DNA from: Bacillus_AD sp047238185
GTDB lineage: Bacteria > Bacillota > Bacilli > Bacillales > DSM-1321
Reading direction: 5' to 3'
DNA: 64,000 nucleotides
Assembly (NCBI RefSeq): GCF_047238185.1
Contig: NZ_JBDFMI010000006.1
Coordinates: forward strand, 434,001-498,000
Shown here: one piece after another, positions 38,008 through 46,957 of the stretch
Layout of the letters: each line of letters begins with the position of its first letter
Position numbering within the stretch: the stretch's first letter is position 1
Position numbers and translations under genes: made by a program
The notes under the pieces: model-generated
Told to the model about the DNA's origin: nothing
The model's input: the letters and a program-made list of their open reading frames with translations, nothing else
Databases searched by the model: none

Positions 38008-39117
38008 TTATTCTTTAAAAGGCTTCGCCATCAAAAGAGCTGCCGCCAGTACACGTGCGCCTTGATCCAATATGGACCGTTCAAACGTCATTTGCGGGTG
38101 ATGCAGTCCAGGCTTTACTGCCGCACCGACGCCTATCATCGTTGCAGACACCTCCGGATGTTCAATTGTATAAAAATGAAAATCGTCGCTGCCCGACGTC
38201 TGAACATCATCTGCCACTTTTTCCTTGCCCAAAGTCTTTATTATTGCCTCTTCCGCAATTGCTCTTGCCTTTGGGGATACGACCGCACCAGGAGTGTAAT
38301 CCTTCCATTCAAATTCAATTGGACAGTTGTGCAACTGTGCGATTGAATTCAAGCCGGCAGAAATGCACTCTTTCATTTTCTCAAGGATATCATTTTTTTG
38401 GGCACGAATATCGATTGCAAACTCTACAGTTCCCGGAATAATATTCAAGCTTTCCCCTCCTGCTTGGATCTTCGTTAGTTTAGCGGAATACACATCCCAC
38501 GGAGAAAAATAGATATCCTTTAAGAATTGATGAATGGCCATAATGACATTGATTCCGTTTTTGCCTTGATGGGGTCGAGCACCATGCGCATCTTCCCCTC
38601 TGATTTTTCCTTCCAGGAAGATGGCTGCGCCATGTCTGATAGCCGGCGAAAATTGCCCCAGTTCCATTTCTTCCGCCGGCCGCACATGCACGCCAAAAAA
38701 ATGGGTGACATCCTCCATTGCCCCGTGCTTGATCATTTCAAGCGAGCCATTCCCTTTTTCCTCCGCAGGCTGAAAGATAAAACGAATCTTATGATCAATC
38801 TTGCTGTCGAGGACATACAGCAGCGCTCCAAGCACCATGGCAATATGGGCATCATGGCCGCACGAATGATTGGCTTTCCAAATTCCATCCACCTCCTGCC
38901 ATAGTGCATCTATATCTGCTCTTACAGCAACTGCCCTTTGGCCTTCCCCAATCTCTGCGATCAGCCCCGGGCTGTCCGGAAGCCTGCGGTACGCAACCTG
39001 AAGCTCATCAAGAATGGCTGCAATCCTGTTCGTCGTGCCGATCTCCTTCCAACTGGTCTCCGGATGGGCGTGGAAATAGTCGAACCATTCTAAAATGCGT
39101 TTCTCATGAGCTGACAC
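38008..39117 (-). CDS. M20D-family amidohydrolase (N-acyl-amino-acid deacylase-like)
   Basis: About 369 residues. VAVRADIDAL, NHSCGHDAHIAMVLGALL (metal Cys and His), FQPAEEKGNGSLEMIKHG (catalytic Glu) and GLHHPQMTFERS mark the M20D group that removes acyl groups from N-acyl or N-aromatic-acyl amino acids (hippurate, indole-acetyl or N-acetyl amino acids). AGGGGGA precedes the start. Three starts are possible; GTG 39117 has the best spacing, ATG 39135 and 39123 are less well placed. A hairpin separates it from the upstream oxidase gene, so it may be a separate transcript. An HEA-type lid domain (GARPHQGKNGINVIMAIHQFL) is intact. Confidence 0.87.
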   Translation of the reverse strand: MSAHEKRILEWFDYFHAHPETSWKEIGTTNRIAAILDELQVAYRRLPDSPGLIAEIGEGQRAVAVRADIDALWQEVDGIWKANHSCGHDAHIAMVLGALLYVLDSKIDHKIRFIFQPAEEKGNGSLEMIKHGAMEDVTHFFGVHVRPAEEMELGQFSPAIRHGAAIFLEGKIRGEDAHGARPHQGKNGINVIMAIHQFLKDIYFSPWDVYSAKLTKIQAGGESLNIIPGTVEFAIDIRAQKNDILEKMKECISAGLNSIAQLHNCPIEFEWKDYTPGAVVSPKARAIAEEAIIKTLGKEKVADDVQTSGSDDFHFYTIEHPEVSATMIGVGAAVKPGLHHPQMTFERSILDQGARVLAAALLMAKPFKE

Positions 39118-39191
39118 TTTCATTCCCCCTGCCATTATTCAAATTTTTCAGTCAACTATTATTATAATATAAAAAATTCTTAAAAAACGGC

Positions 39192-39218
39192 AAAAGCGCC
39201 ATTTTTCATAGCGCTTTT
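39192..39218 (-). terminator. Hairpin after the GlcD-like gene
   Basis: An 8-bp stem AAAAGCGC / GCGCTTTT with an 11-base loop. On the minus strand the downstream arm gives GCGCTTTTGCCGTTTTTT. Confidence 0.65.
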
Positions 39219-39239
39219 ACCGGATATATTCCCTTGCCA

Positions 39240-40622
39240 TCATAAAATCCGGCTTTTTTCTATAAACATTTTTCCCGGATTCAATATTTGGTCAGGATCG
39301 AATACGTGTTTAATTTGTTGCATGACCTTTAGTGCCAGACCATGCTCTGCTTTTTGGTACTTCATTTTTCCAATGCCGACTCCATGCTCTCCTGTGCAGG
39401 TGCCGCCCAATTCAATAGCCCGGAATGTAATAAGTTCTTTTATTTCTTCAGCCGCATCTACTTCATCCTGCTGATTGGGATCATACATGACCAGAGTATG
39501 GAAATTGCCATCGCCCACATGGCCAAGAATGCCGCCCAGCAAGCCGCTTCCGTCAATTAAATCCCTCGTATACATAATTATTTCTGCCAGCTGTGATATC
39601 GGAACACAGGCATCCGCCCCGCTTACTTCCAGCCCTTTTTTATGGCGGAATGCATAGGCCATTTCATGGCGTGCTTTCCACAATTGAGCTCTTTTCATAG
39701 AATCGTTTTCTCTTTCCCAATTCATGCACCCAAGACTTGACATAAGCTGTTCAACTGTATTTGCGTCTTCTTCTGCATTTCCTTTCGTTCCAGCAAACTC
39801 AAAGAATAAAGAATGGTATTCTGGATAGTCATAGTCGCCGTATACATTTACTTGCCTTATACTCGGAGCGTCCACCAGTTCCATTCTGAGGACTGGAATG
39901 CCGTATTGCAACACGGCTTGGGAAGCCTCGATACAGTCCTTCAAGTGAGTAAACGTACATCTGGCTGCCACTGTATGTTCGGGGATCCCGTGCAATTTCA
40001 ACGTTATTTCCGTAATGATGCCTAGTGTCCCTTCAGAGCCGGCAAATAAACCATTCAAATGGTAACCGCTGGATGATTTTTTCGCCCGTGATCCTGTATG
40101 TATAACCTTTCCGTCGGACAGTACCACTTCTAGGTCCAATATCTGGTCGCGCATGGCTCCATACCTTACTGCTGTTGTTCCGCTTGCATTCGTTGCAACC
40201 ATTCCACCGATGCTCGCATCGGCACCAGGATCTATGGGAAAATATAAGCCATGTTTATTGATAGCCTGGTTTAATTCCATACGGGTAATACCGGGTTGAA
40301 CGGTAATGGCTAAATCCTCGGGAGAAAAGGAAATAATATTTTTCATTTGTTCAAAGCTGATAGACAGCCCTTTTTTTAATGGGATAGACTGCCCCTCAAG
40401 CCCCGAGCCTGCACCATAATCTGTTATTGGAACACCATGCTTTCTGGCAGTCTCCACTATTTTCATCACATCGAAGGTAGACTCGGGAAATGCAACTGCG
40501 TCAGGCATAACAGGGCTGTGGAAGGATTCGTCCTTACTATACTGATATAATGCGGTTTCGTTTGTGCTTATTTTTTCTGCCCCTATTAATTCCATCATCT
40601 CATTCAACCATTTTTTAGCCAT
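39240..40622 (-). CDS. FAD-linked oxidase, GlcD/D-lactate dehydrogenase-like
   Basis: 460 residues. An N-terminal PCMH/FAD-binding domain has LAITVQPGITRMEL, GADASIGGMVATNASGTTAVRYGAMRDQ and GSEGTLGIITEITLKL. The C-terminal FAD-oxidase cap domain has GHVGDGNFH and TCTGEHGVGIGKMKY. The family oxidises 2-hydroxy acids (D-lactate, glycolate, D-2-hydroxyglutarate). No GlcE/GlcF partners are present, so it is the single-subunit type. It lies 52 bases after the M20 gene in what looks like one operon with the YtcJ-like gene. Start at ATG 40622 with AAGGGGG six bases upstream. Confidence 0.88.
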   Translation of the reverse strand: MAKKWLNEMMELIGAEKISTNETALYQYSKDESFHSPVMPDAVAFPESTFDVMKIVETARKHGVPITDYGAGSGLEGQSIPLKKGLSISFEQMKNIISFSPEDLAITVQPGITRMELNQAINKHGLYFPIDPGADASIGGMVATNASGTTAVRYGAMRDQILDLEVVLSDGKVIHTGSRAKKSSSGYHLNGLFAGSEGTLGIITEITLKLHGIPEHTVAARCTFTHLKDCIEASQAVLQYGIPVLRMELVDAPSIRQVNVYGDYDYPEYHSLFFEFAGTKGNAEEDANTVEQLMSSLGCMNWERENDSMKRAQLWKARHEMAYAFRHKKGLEVSGADACVPISQLAEIIMYTRDLIDGSGLLGGILGHVGDGNFHTLVMYDPNQQDEVDAAEEIKELITFRAIELGGTCTGEHGVGIGKMKYQKAEHGLALKVMQQIKHVFDPDQILNPGKMFIEKSRIL

Positions 40623-40673
40623 CTTCATCCCCCTTGGATTTTTGATTAATCGAAAGACAAAAAATGTAACTGG

Positions 40674-41849
40674 TTACTTTAAAAATTTGAATACAGCATT
40701 GGTGAATATGTGTACACCGTAAATAAATGAGTCTTCATCAATCATAAATTGCGGATGGTGGTGCGGATAGACGATCCCTTTTTCTTTGTTGCCTGCGCCG
40801 ATGACGAAATAAGTGCTTGGCGCTTCCTGTTGGAAGGCGGAGAAATCTTCTGCAGCCATTTTAGGGTCTATATGGATAAGGGTGTCTTGGCCGTACAATT
40901 CAATCACTGTTTCTTCCACAACCTTTGTCACTTCATCATCATTGACTACTGGAAGATAGCCGCACTCATATGTAAAGGTATAGGTTGCACCATGGGCTTC
41001 CGTAATTCCTTTGACAATCCGCTCCATCAGTTCCGGAATGATCTTTCGGTATTTCGCATCAAAGCTGCGGACAGTCCCCGTCATTTCAACTGAATTGGCA
41101 ATTACATTCGCTGCATCGCCTCCGACAAACTTGCCGATGGAAACAACCACTTTATCCAGCGGGTCGATGTTGCGCGATACAATTTGTTGAATATTGGAGA
41201 CAACCTGTGCACCTATGGCAATGCTATCAACCGTCTGGTGCGGCGATCCCCCATGCCCTCCACGGCCGTTTACGGTGATGAAAAAGCCATCCGGCTCTGC
41301 CATCATCGGACCGTAAGCCACGCCGACTTTGCCAAGCTCAAGATCTGACATAAGGTGGGCGCCGATAACATAATCGACACCTTCCATCACGCCTGCCTTC
41401 ACCATTTCCTGGGCACCGCCCGGAAAATATTCCTCCGCATGCTGAAAGAAAAAGCGCACTTCCCCTTTTATCCGATCTTTCATTCCGGATAATACTTTGG
41501 CAGCTCCTAAAAGGATGGATGTATGGCCATCATGGCCGCATGCATGCATGACGCCGTCCACTTCAGATTTGAAATCTACATCCGCTTCTTCTTTGATCGG
41601 CAAAGCATCCATATCAGCGCGGATAGCCAACGTTTTTCCAGGATGGTCCCCGATCAGGCGAGCCATCACACTGTACTTAGTCGGGCGGGACACTTCCAGA
41701 TTCCCGAAAGAAAGGAGCTTATCATACACAAATTGTGATGTTTTCTCCTCATGGTAGGATAATTCAGGATGGCGGTGCAGATGCCTTCTCCACTCAACAA
41801 CCTCTTTCATTAAATCTGTATCAATGTCTATCGATTTTGTTTGTTCCAT
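40674..41849 (-). CDS. M20D-family amidohydrolase (second copy)
   Basis: 391 residues. LAIRADMDALPIKEE, MHACGHDGHTSILLGAA (metal Cys), FFQHAEEYFPGGAQEM (catalytic Glu, Q-H-A-E-E variant), RGGHGGSPHQTVDSIAIGAQ (lid His) and YPHHHPQFMIDEDSF. It is an N-acyl-L-amino-acid amidohydrolase/hippurate-hydrolase-type enzyme, probably cytoplasmic. AAGGAGGAATGAAAC precedes the ATG. Second gene of the sigma-54 operon. It is only moderately similar by eye to the M20 protein at 38008, so this is not a recent duplication. Confidence 0.9.
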   Translation of the reverse strand: MEQTKSIDIDTDLMKEVVEWRRHLHRHPELSYHEEKTSQFVYDKLLSFGNLEVSRPTKYSVMARLIGDHPGKTLAIRADMDALPIKEEADVDFKSEVDGVMHACGHDGHTSILLGAAKVLSGMKDRIKGEVRFFFQHAEEYFPGGAQEMVKAGVMEGVDYVIGAHLMSDLELGKVGVAYGPMMAEPDGFFITVNGRGGHGGSPHQTVDSIAIGAQVVSNIQQIVSRNIDPLDKVVVSIGKFVGGDAANVIANSVEMTGTVRSFDAKYRKIIPELMERIVKGITEAHGATYTFTYECGYLPVVNDDEVTKVVEETVIELYGQDTLIHIDPKMAAEDFSAFQQEAPSTYFVIGAGNKEKGIVYPHHHPQFMIDEDSFIYGVHIFTNAVFKFLK

Positions 41850-41887
41850 GTTTCATTCCTCCTTATCTATTCAAATAGAAACCTTGA

Positions 41888-43513
41888 TCACTGCTTCTTT
41901 ACCGCTTCCCGTTCAAATACGCGTTTTCCGGACATATACGTTTCCAACACTTTTATCTCACCGATGCTTTCCGGTTCCATATCCAGGATTGGCTGGTCAA
42001 GAACAATGAAATCAGCCCAATATCCTTCTTTCAGTTGGCCGATATCAGGGATTCCGGTAACACGCTGGGCCTCCCTTGTATACAAAGCTAGCGCAGTCGG
42101 TACGTCGATCCGTTGGCCGGCTCCTGTATCCGTCCCGTCATATGCCTTTCTCGTTACCGCCGATTGAATGCCTATGAACGGGTTAGCTGGTTCCGCCCAT
42201 GCCGTAGCCGGAGCGTCGGATGAAAAAGCAACCTTAATTCCAGCATCAAGCATCGAGCGGACCGGATAGGTACTCTTTGTCCGTTCTACACCGAGGTTAG
42301 TAAGGTACGATTCAATTTCAGCAAATATAAATACAGGCTGCGGTACAAAAGCAATTCCTGCCTCTGCAGCTTTCGCGATTGCCTCGGAGGTTGGCATAGC
42401 CGCATGCTCGATACGTACGGAAGGGATATCCTTCAACCATGGCTCTTTCCCATGAAATGTATCCACAATCAAATCGATGGCCTGTTCACCCATCGCATGT
42501 ACAACGATTTGGACGCCGTTTTCCCTTGCAGCTGCTTCCGCCTCTTCCAATTCCTCTTTTGTTGTCGTCTGGATACCAAAATTCTGGCTATCTCCTAGGA
42601 ATGCAGGATTTACCCATGCAGTTCTGCCGGAAACGCTACCATCGGAAAAAAGTTTGATGCCTCCTACATGGATCTGCTGTTCTTTCTCTTTTTGCCCGGC
42701 TGAAAGATGCGGATTATTCTTAAATTCTTCCCATAAATAGTAGAGGGCGGCTCTTTGCTTAAGCCCTTTCGTTGCAGCCTGTCTGTACATGTCCAGATAG
42801 TCATGCGGCTGTGTCAGCGCCATTAAATCCGTAATGGCAGTGATTCCGTAGCTTAATAGCACATCACTTAATTCAGCCAATTCCTCAGCATCCTCCTCCA
42901 CTGTGGTTGCCGGCATACAATTCTTGACCAAATCCTTGGCACTTTCGCGGAGGACGCCGGTAGGTTCACCTCTTTCATCGCGATCAATTTTTCCGCCTTG
43001 TGGATCTGCGGTCTCTTTTGTAATCCCGGCCAATTCAAGCGCTTTGCTATTGACAGTTATTATATGTCCGCATGTACGTGTCACCACTACTGGTGAATCC
43101 GCCACTGCCTCGTCCAAATCCCATCTATTCGGCGAACGCTTTTCCGCTAATTTCCCTTCATCGTACCCCCAGCCTTCTATCCATCCACCGGCTTCTTGTC
43201 CTTCACGGCGCTTGCCTACTTCCTTCTTCAAATCTTCAATTGAGTGCACTGCCGGAGGTGTACAAGCAATCTGTTTGGCCCCCTTCGCCAAGTGCAATGG
43301 ATGCATGTGGGCATCGACAAAGCCCGGCATGACCGTACGACCTTGGAAATCAACCACACTGTCGGCAGCGCCTTGTACATCTTCACGGTTTCCGATCCAG
43401 GTGACTTTTCCATCTTTTACAGTGAACGCATCTGCAAAAGGCATATGGGCGTCGGCTGTAAACACTCGCCCATTCACATATAACTCTTCTTGAACATCCA
43501 TTTTTTTCATCAT
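41888..43513 (-). CDS. YtcJ-like amidohydrolase (amidohydrolase family 3)
   Basis: 541 residues. PGFVDAHMHPLHLAKG carries the HxH metal pair, EGWGYDEGKL, VVVHAMGEQAID and VRIEHAAM contain further His ligands, and VAFSSDAPATAW the catalytic Asp. The C-terminal domain returns to the beta-sandwich (YWADFIVLDQPI). Family members hydrolyse N-acyl or N-formyl groups and cyclic amides, but physiological substrates are mostly unknown. First gene of the putative operon, preceded by a 135-base leader containing a probable cre, with a sigma-54 promoter further up. Start ATG 43513 with AAAGGGG upstream. Confidence 0.88.
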   Translation of the reverse strand: MMKKMDVQEELYVNGRVFTADAHMPFADAFTVKDGKVTWIGNREDVQGAADSVVDFQGRTVMPGFVDAHMHPLHLAKGAKQIACTPPAVHSIEDLKKEVGKRREGQEAGGWIEGWGYDEGKLAEKRSPNRWDLDEAVADSPVVVTRTCGHIITVNSKALELAGITKETADPQGGKIDRDERGEPTGVLRESAKDLVKNCMPATTVEEDAEELAELSDVLLSYGITAITDLMALTQPHDYLDMYRQAATKGLKQRAALYYLWEEFKNNPHLSAGQKEKEQQIHVGGIKLFSDGSVSGRTAWVNPAFLGDSQNFGIQTTTKEELEEAEAAARENGVQIVVHAMGEQAIDLIVDTFHGKEPWLKDIPSVRIEHAAMPTSEAIAKAAEAGIAFVPQPVFIFAEIESYLTNLGVERTKSTYPVRSMLDAGIKVAFSSDAPATAWAEPANPFIGIQSAVTRKAYDGTDTGAGQRIDVPTALALYTREAQRVTGIPDIGQLKEGYWADFIVLDQPILDMEPESIGEIKVLETYMSGKRVFEREAVKKQ

Positions 43514-43578
43514 CCATTACCCCTTTTTTAAAAAATGGCCACCCTTCATCCTTTAGCTCTCCATATGATTCTTAATAA

Positions 43579-43592
43579 AGTAATCGCTTTCA
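43579..43592 (-). promoter_or_regulatory. Probable cre site in the leader of the amidohydrolase operon
   Basis: TGAAAGCGATTACT on the minus strand matches the cre consensus at 13 of 14 positions. It lies downstream of the sigma-54 promoter, where bound CcpA would act as a roadblock. Confidence 0.55.
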
Positions 43593-43649
43593 TTTTCTCT
43601 TTTATACATACATGTCTGTCCGTGAAATACACTTTCCTTTATCTTTAGA

Positions 43650-43666
43650 TGCAATTAACATACCAA
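43650..43666 (-). promoter_or_regulatory. Sigma-54 (SigL) promoter of the amidohydrolase operon
   Basis: Minus strand TTGGTAT, five bases, TTGCA: the invariant GG and GC are exactly 10 bases apart. A sigma-54 activator gene (43811-45187) is adjacent upstream and on the same strand. Confidence 0.75.
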
Positions 43667-43773
43667 GTTTTTCCTTTTACCCATCTGCCTTGTTACTCTT
43701 TCTACTGCCACGCTCACTTAAAATAGTTTATTCTGTTTTTTAATGACTTTTTCATATTCTTCTATATAAAAAA

Positions 43774-43795
43774 AGAGGAGAAAAATTTCCCCTCT
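43774..43795 (-). terminator. Terminator of the PAS-AAA+ activator gene
   Basis: The stem AGAGGAGAAA / TTTCCCCTCT (one mismatch) with a two-base loop is followed by TTTTTTTATA on the minus strand. Confidence 0.75.
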
Positions 43796-43810
43796 TCAGT
43801 CAAATAATTT

Positions 43811-45187
43811 TTACCGCAATTGATATTTATCCATCTTATATTTCAATAGTTGTTTTGAGATGCCAAGCTGCCTTGCCGTTTCCGCAATTGTGCCCTTGCT
43901 TTGTTCCAGCCCGTTGACTATAAGGTTCTTCTCATAATCTTCAACAGCTTCTTTCAATGCTTTTGCCTGTTGAACAGAATCATACCGCTTCTTTGAATGA
44001 AAAGATGTTGTTCCTTTTATCCGGTCAGGCAGGTCTTCTACCGTGATCGTGCTTGAATTAACATTATTGTAGGCAGTCTCAATAGCATTCTTCAGCTCCC
44101 GGATATTCCCGGGCCATCCGTACTTTAGGAAAAGGTCGATCACTTCGTTGTCCATGCGGTCAATATACGTATCCATATTTGTATTGTAAAAATCGATATA
44201 AAACTTTGTTATTGGGAGGATATCTTCCTTGCGCTCCGAAAGGGAAGGCAGATTCAATTGCACAACGCCCAATCTGTAGAAAAGGTCTTCCCTCATCCGC
44301 TTTTCCTCTACGAGAAGTTCTGGATCTTCATTGGTGGCGGAGATAATCCGGATATCCAGTGTAATACTTTTCGTGCCGCCTATCCTTCTGATTGTCTTCT
44401 CTTCAATAGCCTTCAGCAGCTTAGCCTGCAGATTCATATCGAGTGAATTGATTTCATCCAAAAATAAAGTCCCGCCATTGGCCTGCTCGAATACCCCTGG
44501 CATATCTTCGGCGCCAGTAAAGCTTCCTTTCGTCGTACCAAAGAGTGTACTTTCCATCAAGGTAGCCGGGATGGCACTGCAGTTAAGGGAGATAAAAGGA
44601 GAACCGAAACGATTGCTGAGATTATGGATGGCTTGGGCTACTACTTCCTTGCCTGTACCGGTGCGGCCGTAAATCAGTACCGTTGAATTCGTTTTGGCCG
44701 TTTTTCTGATTTTTTCCTTAATCTCTTCCATCTTGCCGCTTTCAGATATTAAATTTTCGATTGTATAAATTGTATTATTCTTCCTATATACTTTATTGCT
44801 TGCAAATCTATCTAGTTTTTTGATGTGTTCTTTTGAGAAAAAATGTTTGGAGAATTCGATAGCGCCAATAATTTGTCCATTTTCGACAATCGGATAGGAA
44901 CTGTTTCTAGAAACAATTACATTTCCGGCATTTGTATGGATTTCCTGCCTGACATCCACAATCGGCTGGCCCGTGCGCATGACATTCAAAAGGGTACTGT
45001 TTTCATCTGTCAGATCGCTATAAAAGGAAGTGACCTTATTGCCAAGAAAATCTTCCGGTTTTTGGCCCAATTCCTGCAATACATATAAATCGGCCAAGTC
45101 ATAAAAAAGAACATAGCCTTCTTTATCTACAATCAGCACATTGTCAAACTGAGATAAATGATCAAACTTCTCATGTGGAGTTCTCAA
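43811..45187 (-). CDS. Sigma-54-dependent activator (PAS, AAA+, Fis-type HTH)
   Basis: 458 residues. An N-terminal PAS-like sensor (VLIVDKEGYVLFYDLADLYVL ... NGQIIGAIEFSKHFF) is followed by the AAA+ domain: IYGRTGTGKEVVAQAI (Walker A), FGTTKGSFTGA (sigma-54 contact loop, GSFTGA instead of GAFTGA), GTLFLDEINSL (Walker B) and GWPGNIRELKNAIE. The HTH at the end is GTIAETARQLGISKQLLKYKM. RocR-class but distinct from the RocR at 50005. Probable target is the sigma-54 promoter immediately downstream at 43650-43666. The inducer is unknown; given the operon, an N-acyl amino acid or derived hydroxy acid would be reasonable. Confidence 0.9.
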   Translation of the reverse strand: MRTPHEKFDHLSQFDNVLIVDKEGYVLFYDLADLYVLQELGQKPEDFLGNKVTSFYSDLTDENSTLLNVMRTGQPIVDVRQEIHTNAGNVIVSRNSSYPIVENGQIIGAIEFSKHFFSKEHIKKLDRFASNKVYRKNNTIYTIENLISESGKMEEIKEKIRKTAKTNSTVLIYGRTGTGKEVVAQAIHNLSNRFGSPFISLNCSAIPATLMESTLFGTTKGSFTGAEDMPGVFEQANGGTLFLDEINSLDMNLQAKLLKAIEEKTIRRIGGTKSITLDIRIISATNEDPELLVEEKRMREDLFYRLGVVQLNLPSLSERKEDILPITKFYIDFYNTNMDTYIDRMDNEVIDLFLKYGWPGNIRELKNAIETAYNNVNSSTITVEDLPDRIKGTTSFHSKKRYDSVQQAKALKEAVEDYEKNLIVNGLEQSKGTIAETARQLGISKQLLKYKMDKYQLR

Positions 45188-45335
45188 AATCTTCCCCTCC
45201 CCGCCTGCGTTAGCAAATGATTTCTCGTCTCTTGTTGAAATAGAGGTAAAATTTCCAATACATTTATTTTAGCACAGAAACTCATTTGATTTCTTCCGGC
45301 AGTTATTCTGGATTAGACATTTCATTGAAGAAAAA

Positions 45336-45379
45336 AGGCGACCATCCTCATTCCTTTATGAAGAATTGAGGGGTCACCT
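45336..45379 (-). terminator. Terminator of the roc operon
   Basis: The outer stem AGGCGACC / GGTCACCT (one wobble) encloses an inner CCTCATTC / GAATTGAGG hairpin. On the minus strand it ends in GCCTTTTTTC. Confidence 0.82.
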
Positions 45380-45391
45380 GCTAACATCCTA

Positions 45392-45646
45392 TTAATCCGA
45401 TCCAGTTATTAGGTAGTCATCCTGTATGACCGCCAACGAATCATTCCTTTTTACCCGGTTGCCTATTTCAACATTCATTTCTGTAATGTGGCCGCTGACT
45501 CCCAGTGAAATATTGACCAGTTGGTCATCACTTGTCTTAATCAAAAATAAATCTTCCCATTCATAGACATATGCATCTTTCTTAATAAAGACCTTTTCAA
45601 TCACGCCATCACGGTCGCTAGCAATCGAGTAAGATGGTGTTCTCAC
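45392..45646 (-). CDS. Small biotinyl/lipoyl-fold protein without an evident modification lysine
   Basis: 84 residues with two half-motifs of a biotinyl/lipoyl fold: DRDGVIEKVFIKKDAYVYEWEDLFLIKT, then SLGVSGHITEMNVEIGNRVKRNDSLAVI. At the hairpin between them, where BCCP-type domains have AMKM, this protein has TSDDQ; no lysine is at the tip, so it is probably not biotinylated or lipoylated. The start is GTG 45646 with AAAGGAGG ten bases upstream. It starts 29 bases after the rocG stop and ends at the roc operon terminator, so it is co-transcribed with rocADG. Function unknown; an assembly or regulatory partner of a roc enzyme is possible. Confidence 0.65.
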   Translation of the reverse strand: MRTPSYSIASDRDGVIEKVFIKKDAYVYEWEDLFLIKTSDDQLVNISLGVSGHITEMNVEIGNRVKRNDSLAVIQDDYLITGSD

Positions 45647-45674
45647 TGGATCATTTCCTCCTTTTATATAAGCC

Positions 45675-46937
45675 TTACACCCATCCGCGGAATTTAGAAG
45701 CTTCTGCCATGCGTCTGACGCCAATCATATAAGCGGCTAATCTCATATCGACGTTTCTGCTTGTTGAAAGTTCGTATACTTGTTTGAATGAATGCTTAAG
45801 CACTTTATTCAACTTCTCTTGTACTTCTGGCTCTTCCCAATAATATCCTTGGTTGTTCTGCACCCATTCGAAATACGAAACGGTCACACCGCCTGAGCTT
45901 GCCAATACATCAGGAACAAGCAGGATCTTGCGCTCTGTCAAAATTCTGGTTGCATCCAAGGTTGTAGGTCCATTTGCTGCTTCAACCACGATTTTAGCTT
46001 TAATTTCATGTGCATTATGTTCAGTGATTTGATTTGAGATAGCAGCAGGAACAAGAATATCGCAATCGCTAGTAAGAAGTTCCTCATTAGTGATGGTATT
46101 GTCAAATAATGTCGTGACCGTACCGTAGCTGTCTCTGCGATCCAATAAATAGTCGATGTCCAAACCATCTTTGTCATAAAGAGCTCCGTAGGCATCCGAA
46201 ATGCCGACTACTTTAGCGCCTGCATCATGGACGAATTTAGCCAAGAAGCTTCCTGCATTTCCGAATCCTTGTACAATAATACGCGCATCTTTTAATTCGA
46301 TGCCAATTCTTTTGGCTGCCTCTTCAATGCAAATGGTCACTCCCAATGCAGTTGCTTTGTCTCGCCCTTCAGAACCTCCTAGTACAACAGGCTTCCCGGT
46401 AATGAATCCAGGAGAATCGTATTCTTTTAATCTACTGTATTCATCCATCATCCATGCCATAATTTGAGAGTTTGTGTAAACATCCGGAGCCGGAATATCC
46501 TTGGTAGGCCCGACAATCTGGCTGATTGCACGAACATAGCCGCGGCTCAAGCGCTCTAGCTCTCCCATCGACATTTCTTTAGGATTGCAGATGATTCCGC
46601 CTTTCCCTCCGCCATATGGCAGATTGGCGATGCCGCATTTTAAACTCATCCAAACAGAGAGTGCCTTGACCTCTTCTTCATTCACTTCGGGGTGAAAGCG
46701 AATTCCGCCTTTGGTCGGTCCCACTGCGTCATTATGCTGTGCCCGGTATCCAGTAAAAATTTTCGTTGATCCATCATCCATTTTTACTGGTATACGGACT
46801 GTCAGCATACGGAGCGGTTCTTTAAGCAACTCGTATAGATCTTCTGAGTATCCTAATTTTACTAAAGCTTCTTTAATGACAATTTGTGTTGATTGCAATA
46901 GACTAATTTCCTTATGTTCCTGCGTTGCCGTACTCAT
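45675..46937 (-). CDS. rocG: NAD-specific glutamate dehydrogenase
   Basis: Oxidatively deaminates glutamate to 2-oxoglutarate and ammonia, the last step of arginine/ornithine/proline catabolism. At 420 residues it is of normal hexameric GDH length. GPTKGGIRFHPEV, LKCGIANLPYGGGKGGI (catalytic Lys and substrate loop), PAPDVYTNSQIMAWMMDEY (catalytic Asp), and VQGFGNAGSFLA (Rossmann) are intact. It is in the rocA-rocD-rocG order, 20 bases after rocD. Named rocG from context; GudB is closely related and sequence alone cannot distinguish the two. Confidence 0.9.
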   Translation of the reverse strand: MSTATQEHKEISLLQSTQIVIKEALVKLGYSEDLYELLKEPLRMLTVRIPVKMDDGSTKIFTGYRAQHNDAVGPTKGGIRFHPEVNEEEVKALSVWMSLKCGIANLPYGGGKGGIICNPKEMSMGELERLSRGYVRAISQIVGPTKDIPAPDVYTNSQIMAWMMDEYSRLKEYDSPGFITGKPVVLGGSEGRDKATALGVTICIEEAAKRIGIELKDARIIVQGFGNAGSFLAKFVHDAGAKVVGISDAYGALYDKDGLDIDYLLDRRDSYGTVTTLFDNTITNEELLTSDCDILVPAAISNQITEHNAHEIKAKIVVEAANGPTTLDATRILTERKILLVPDVLASSGGVTVSYFEWVQNNQGYYWEEPEVQEKLNKVLKHSFKQVYELSTSRNVDMRLAAYMIGVRRMAEASKFRGWV

Positions 46938-46957
46938 TTCAAATCACCTCTATAGTA

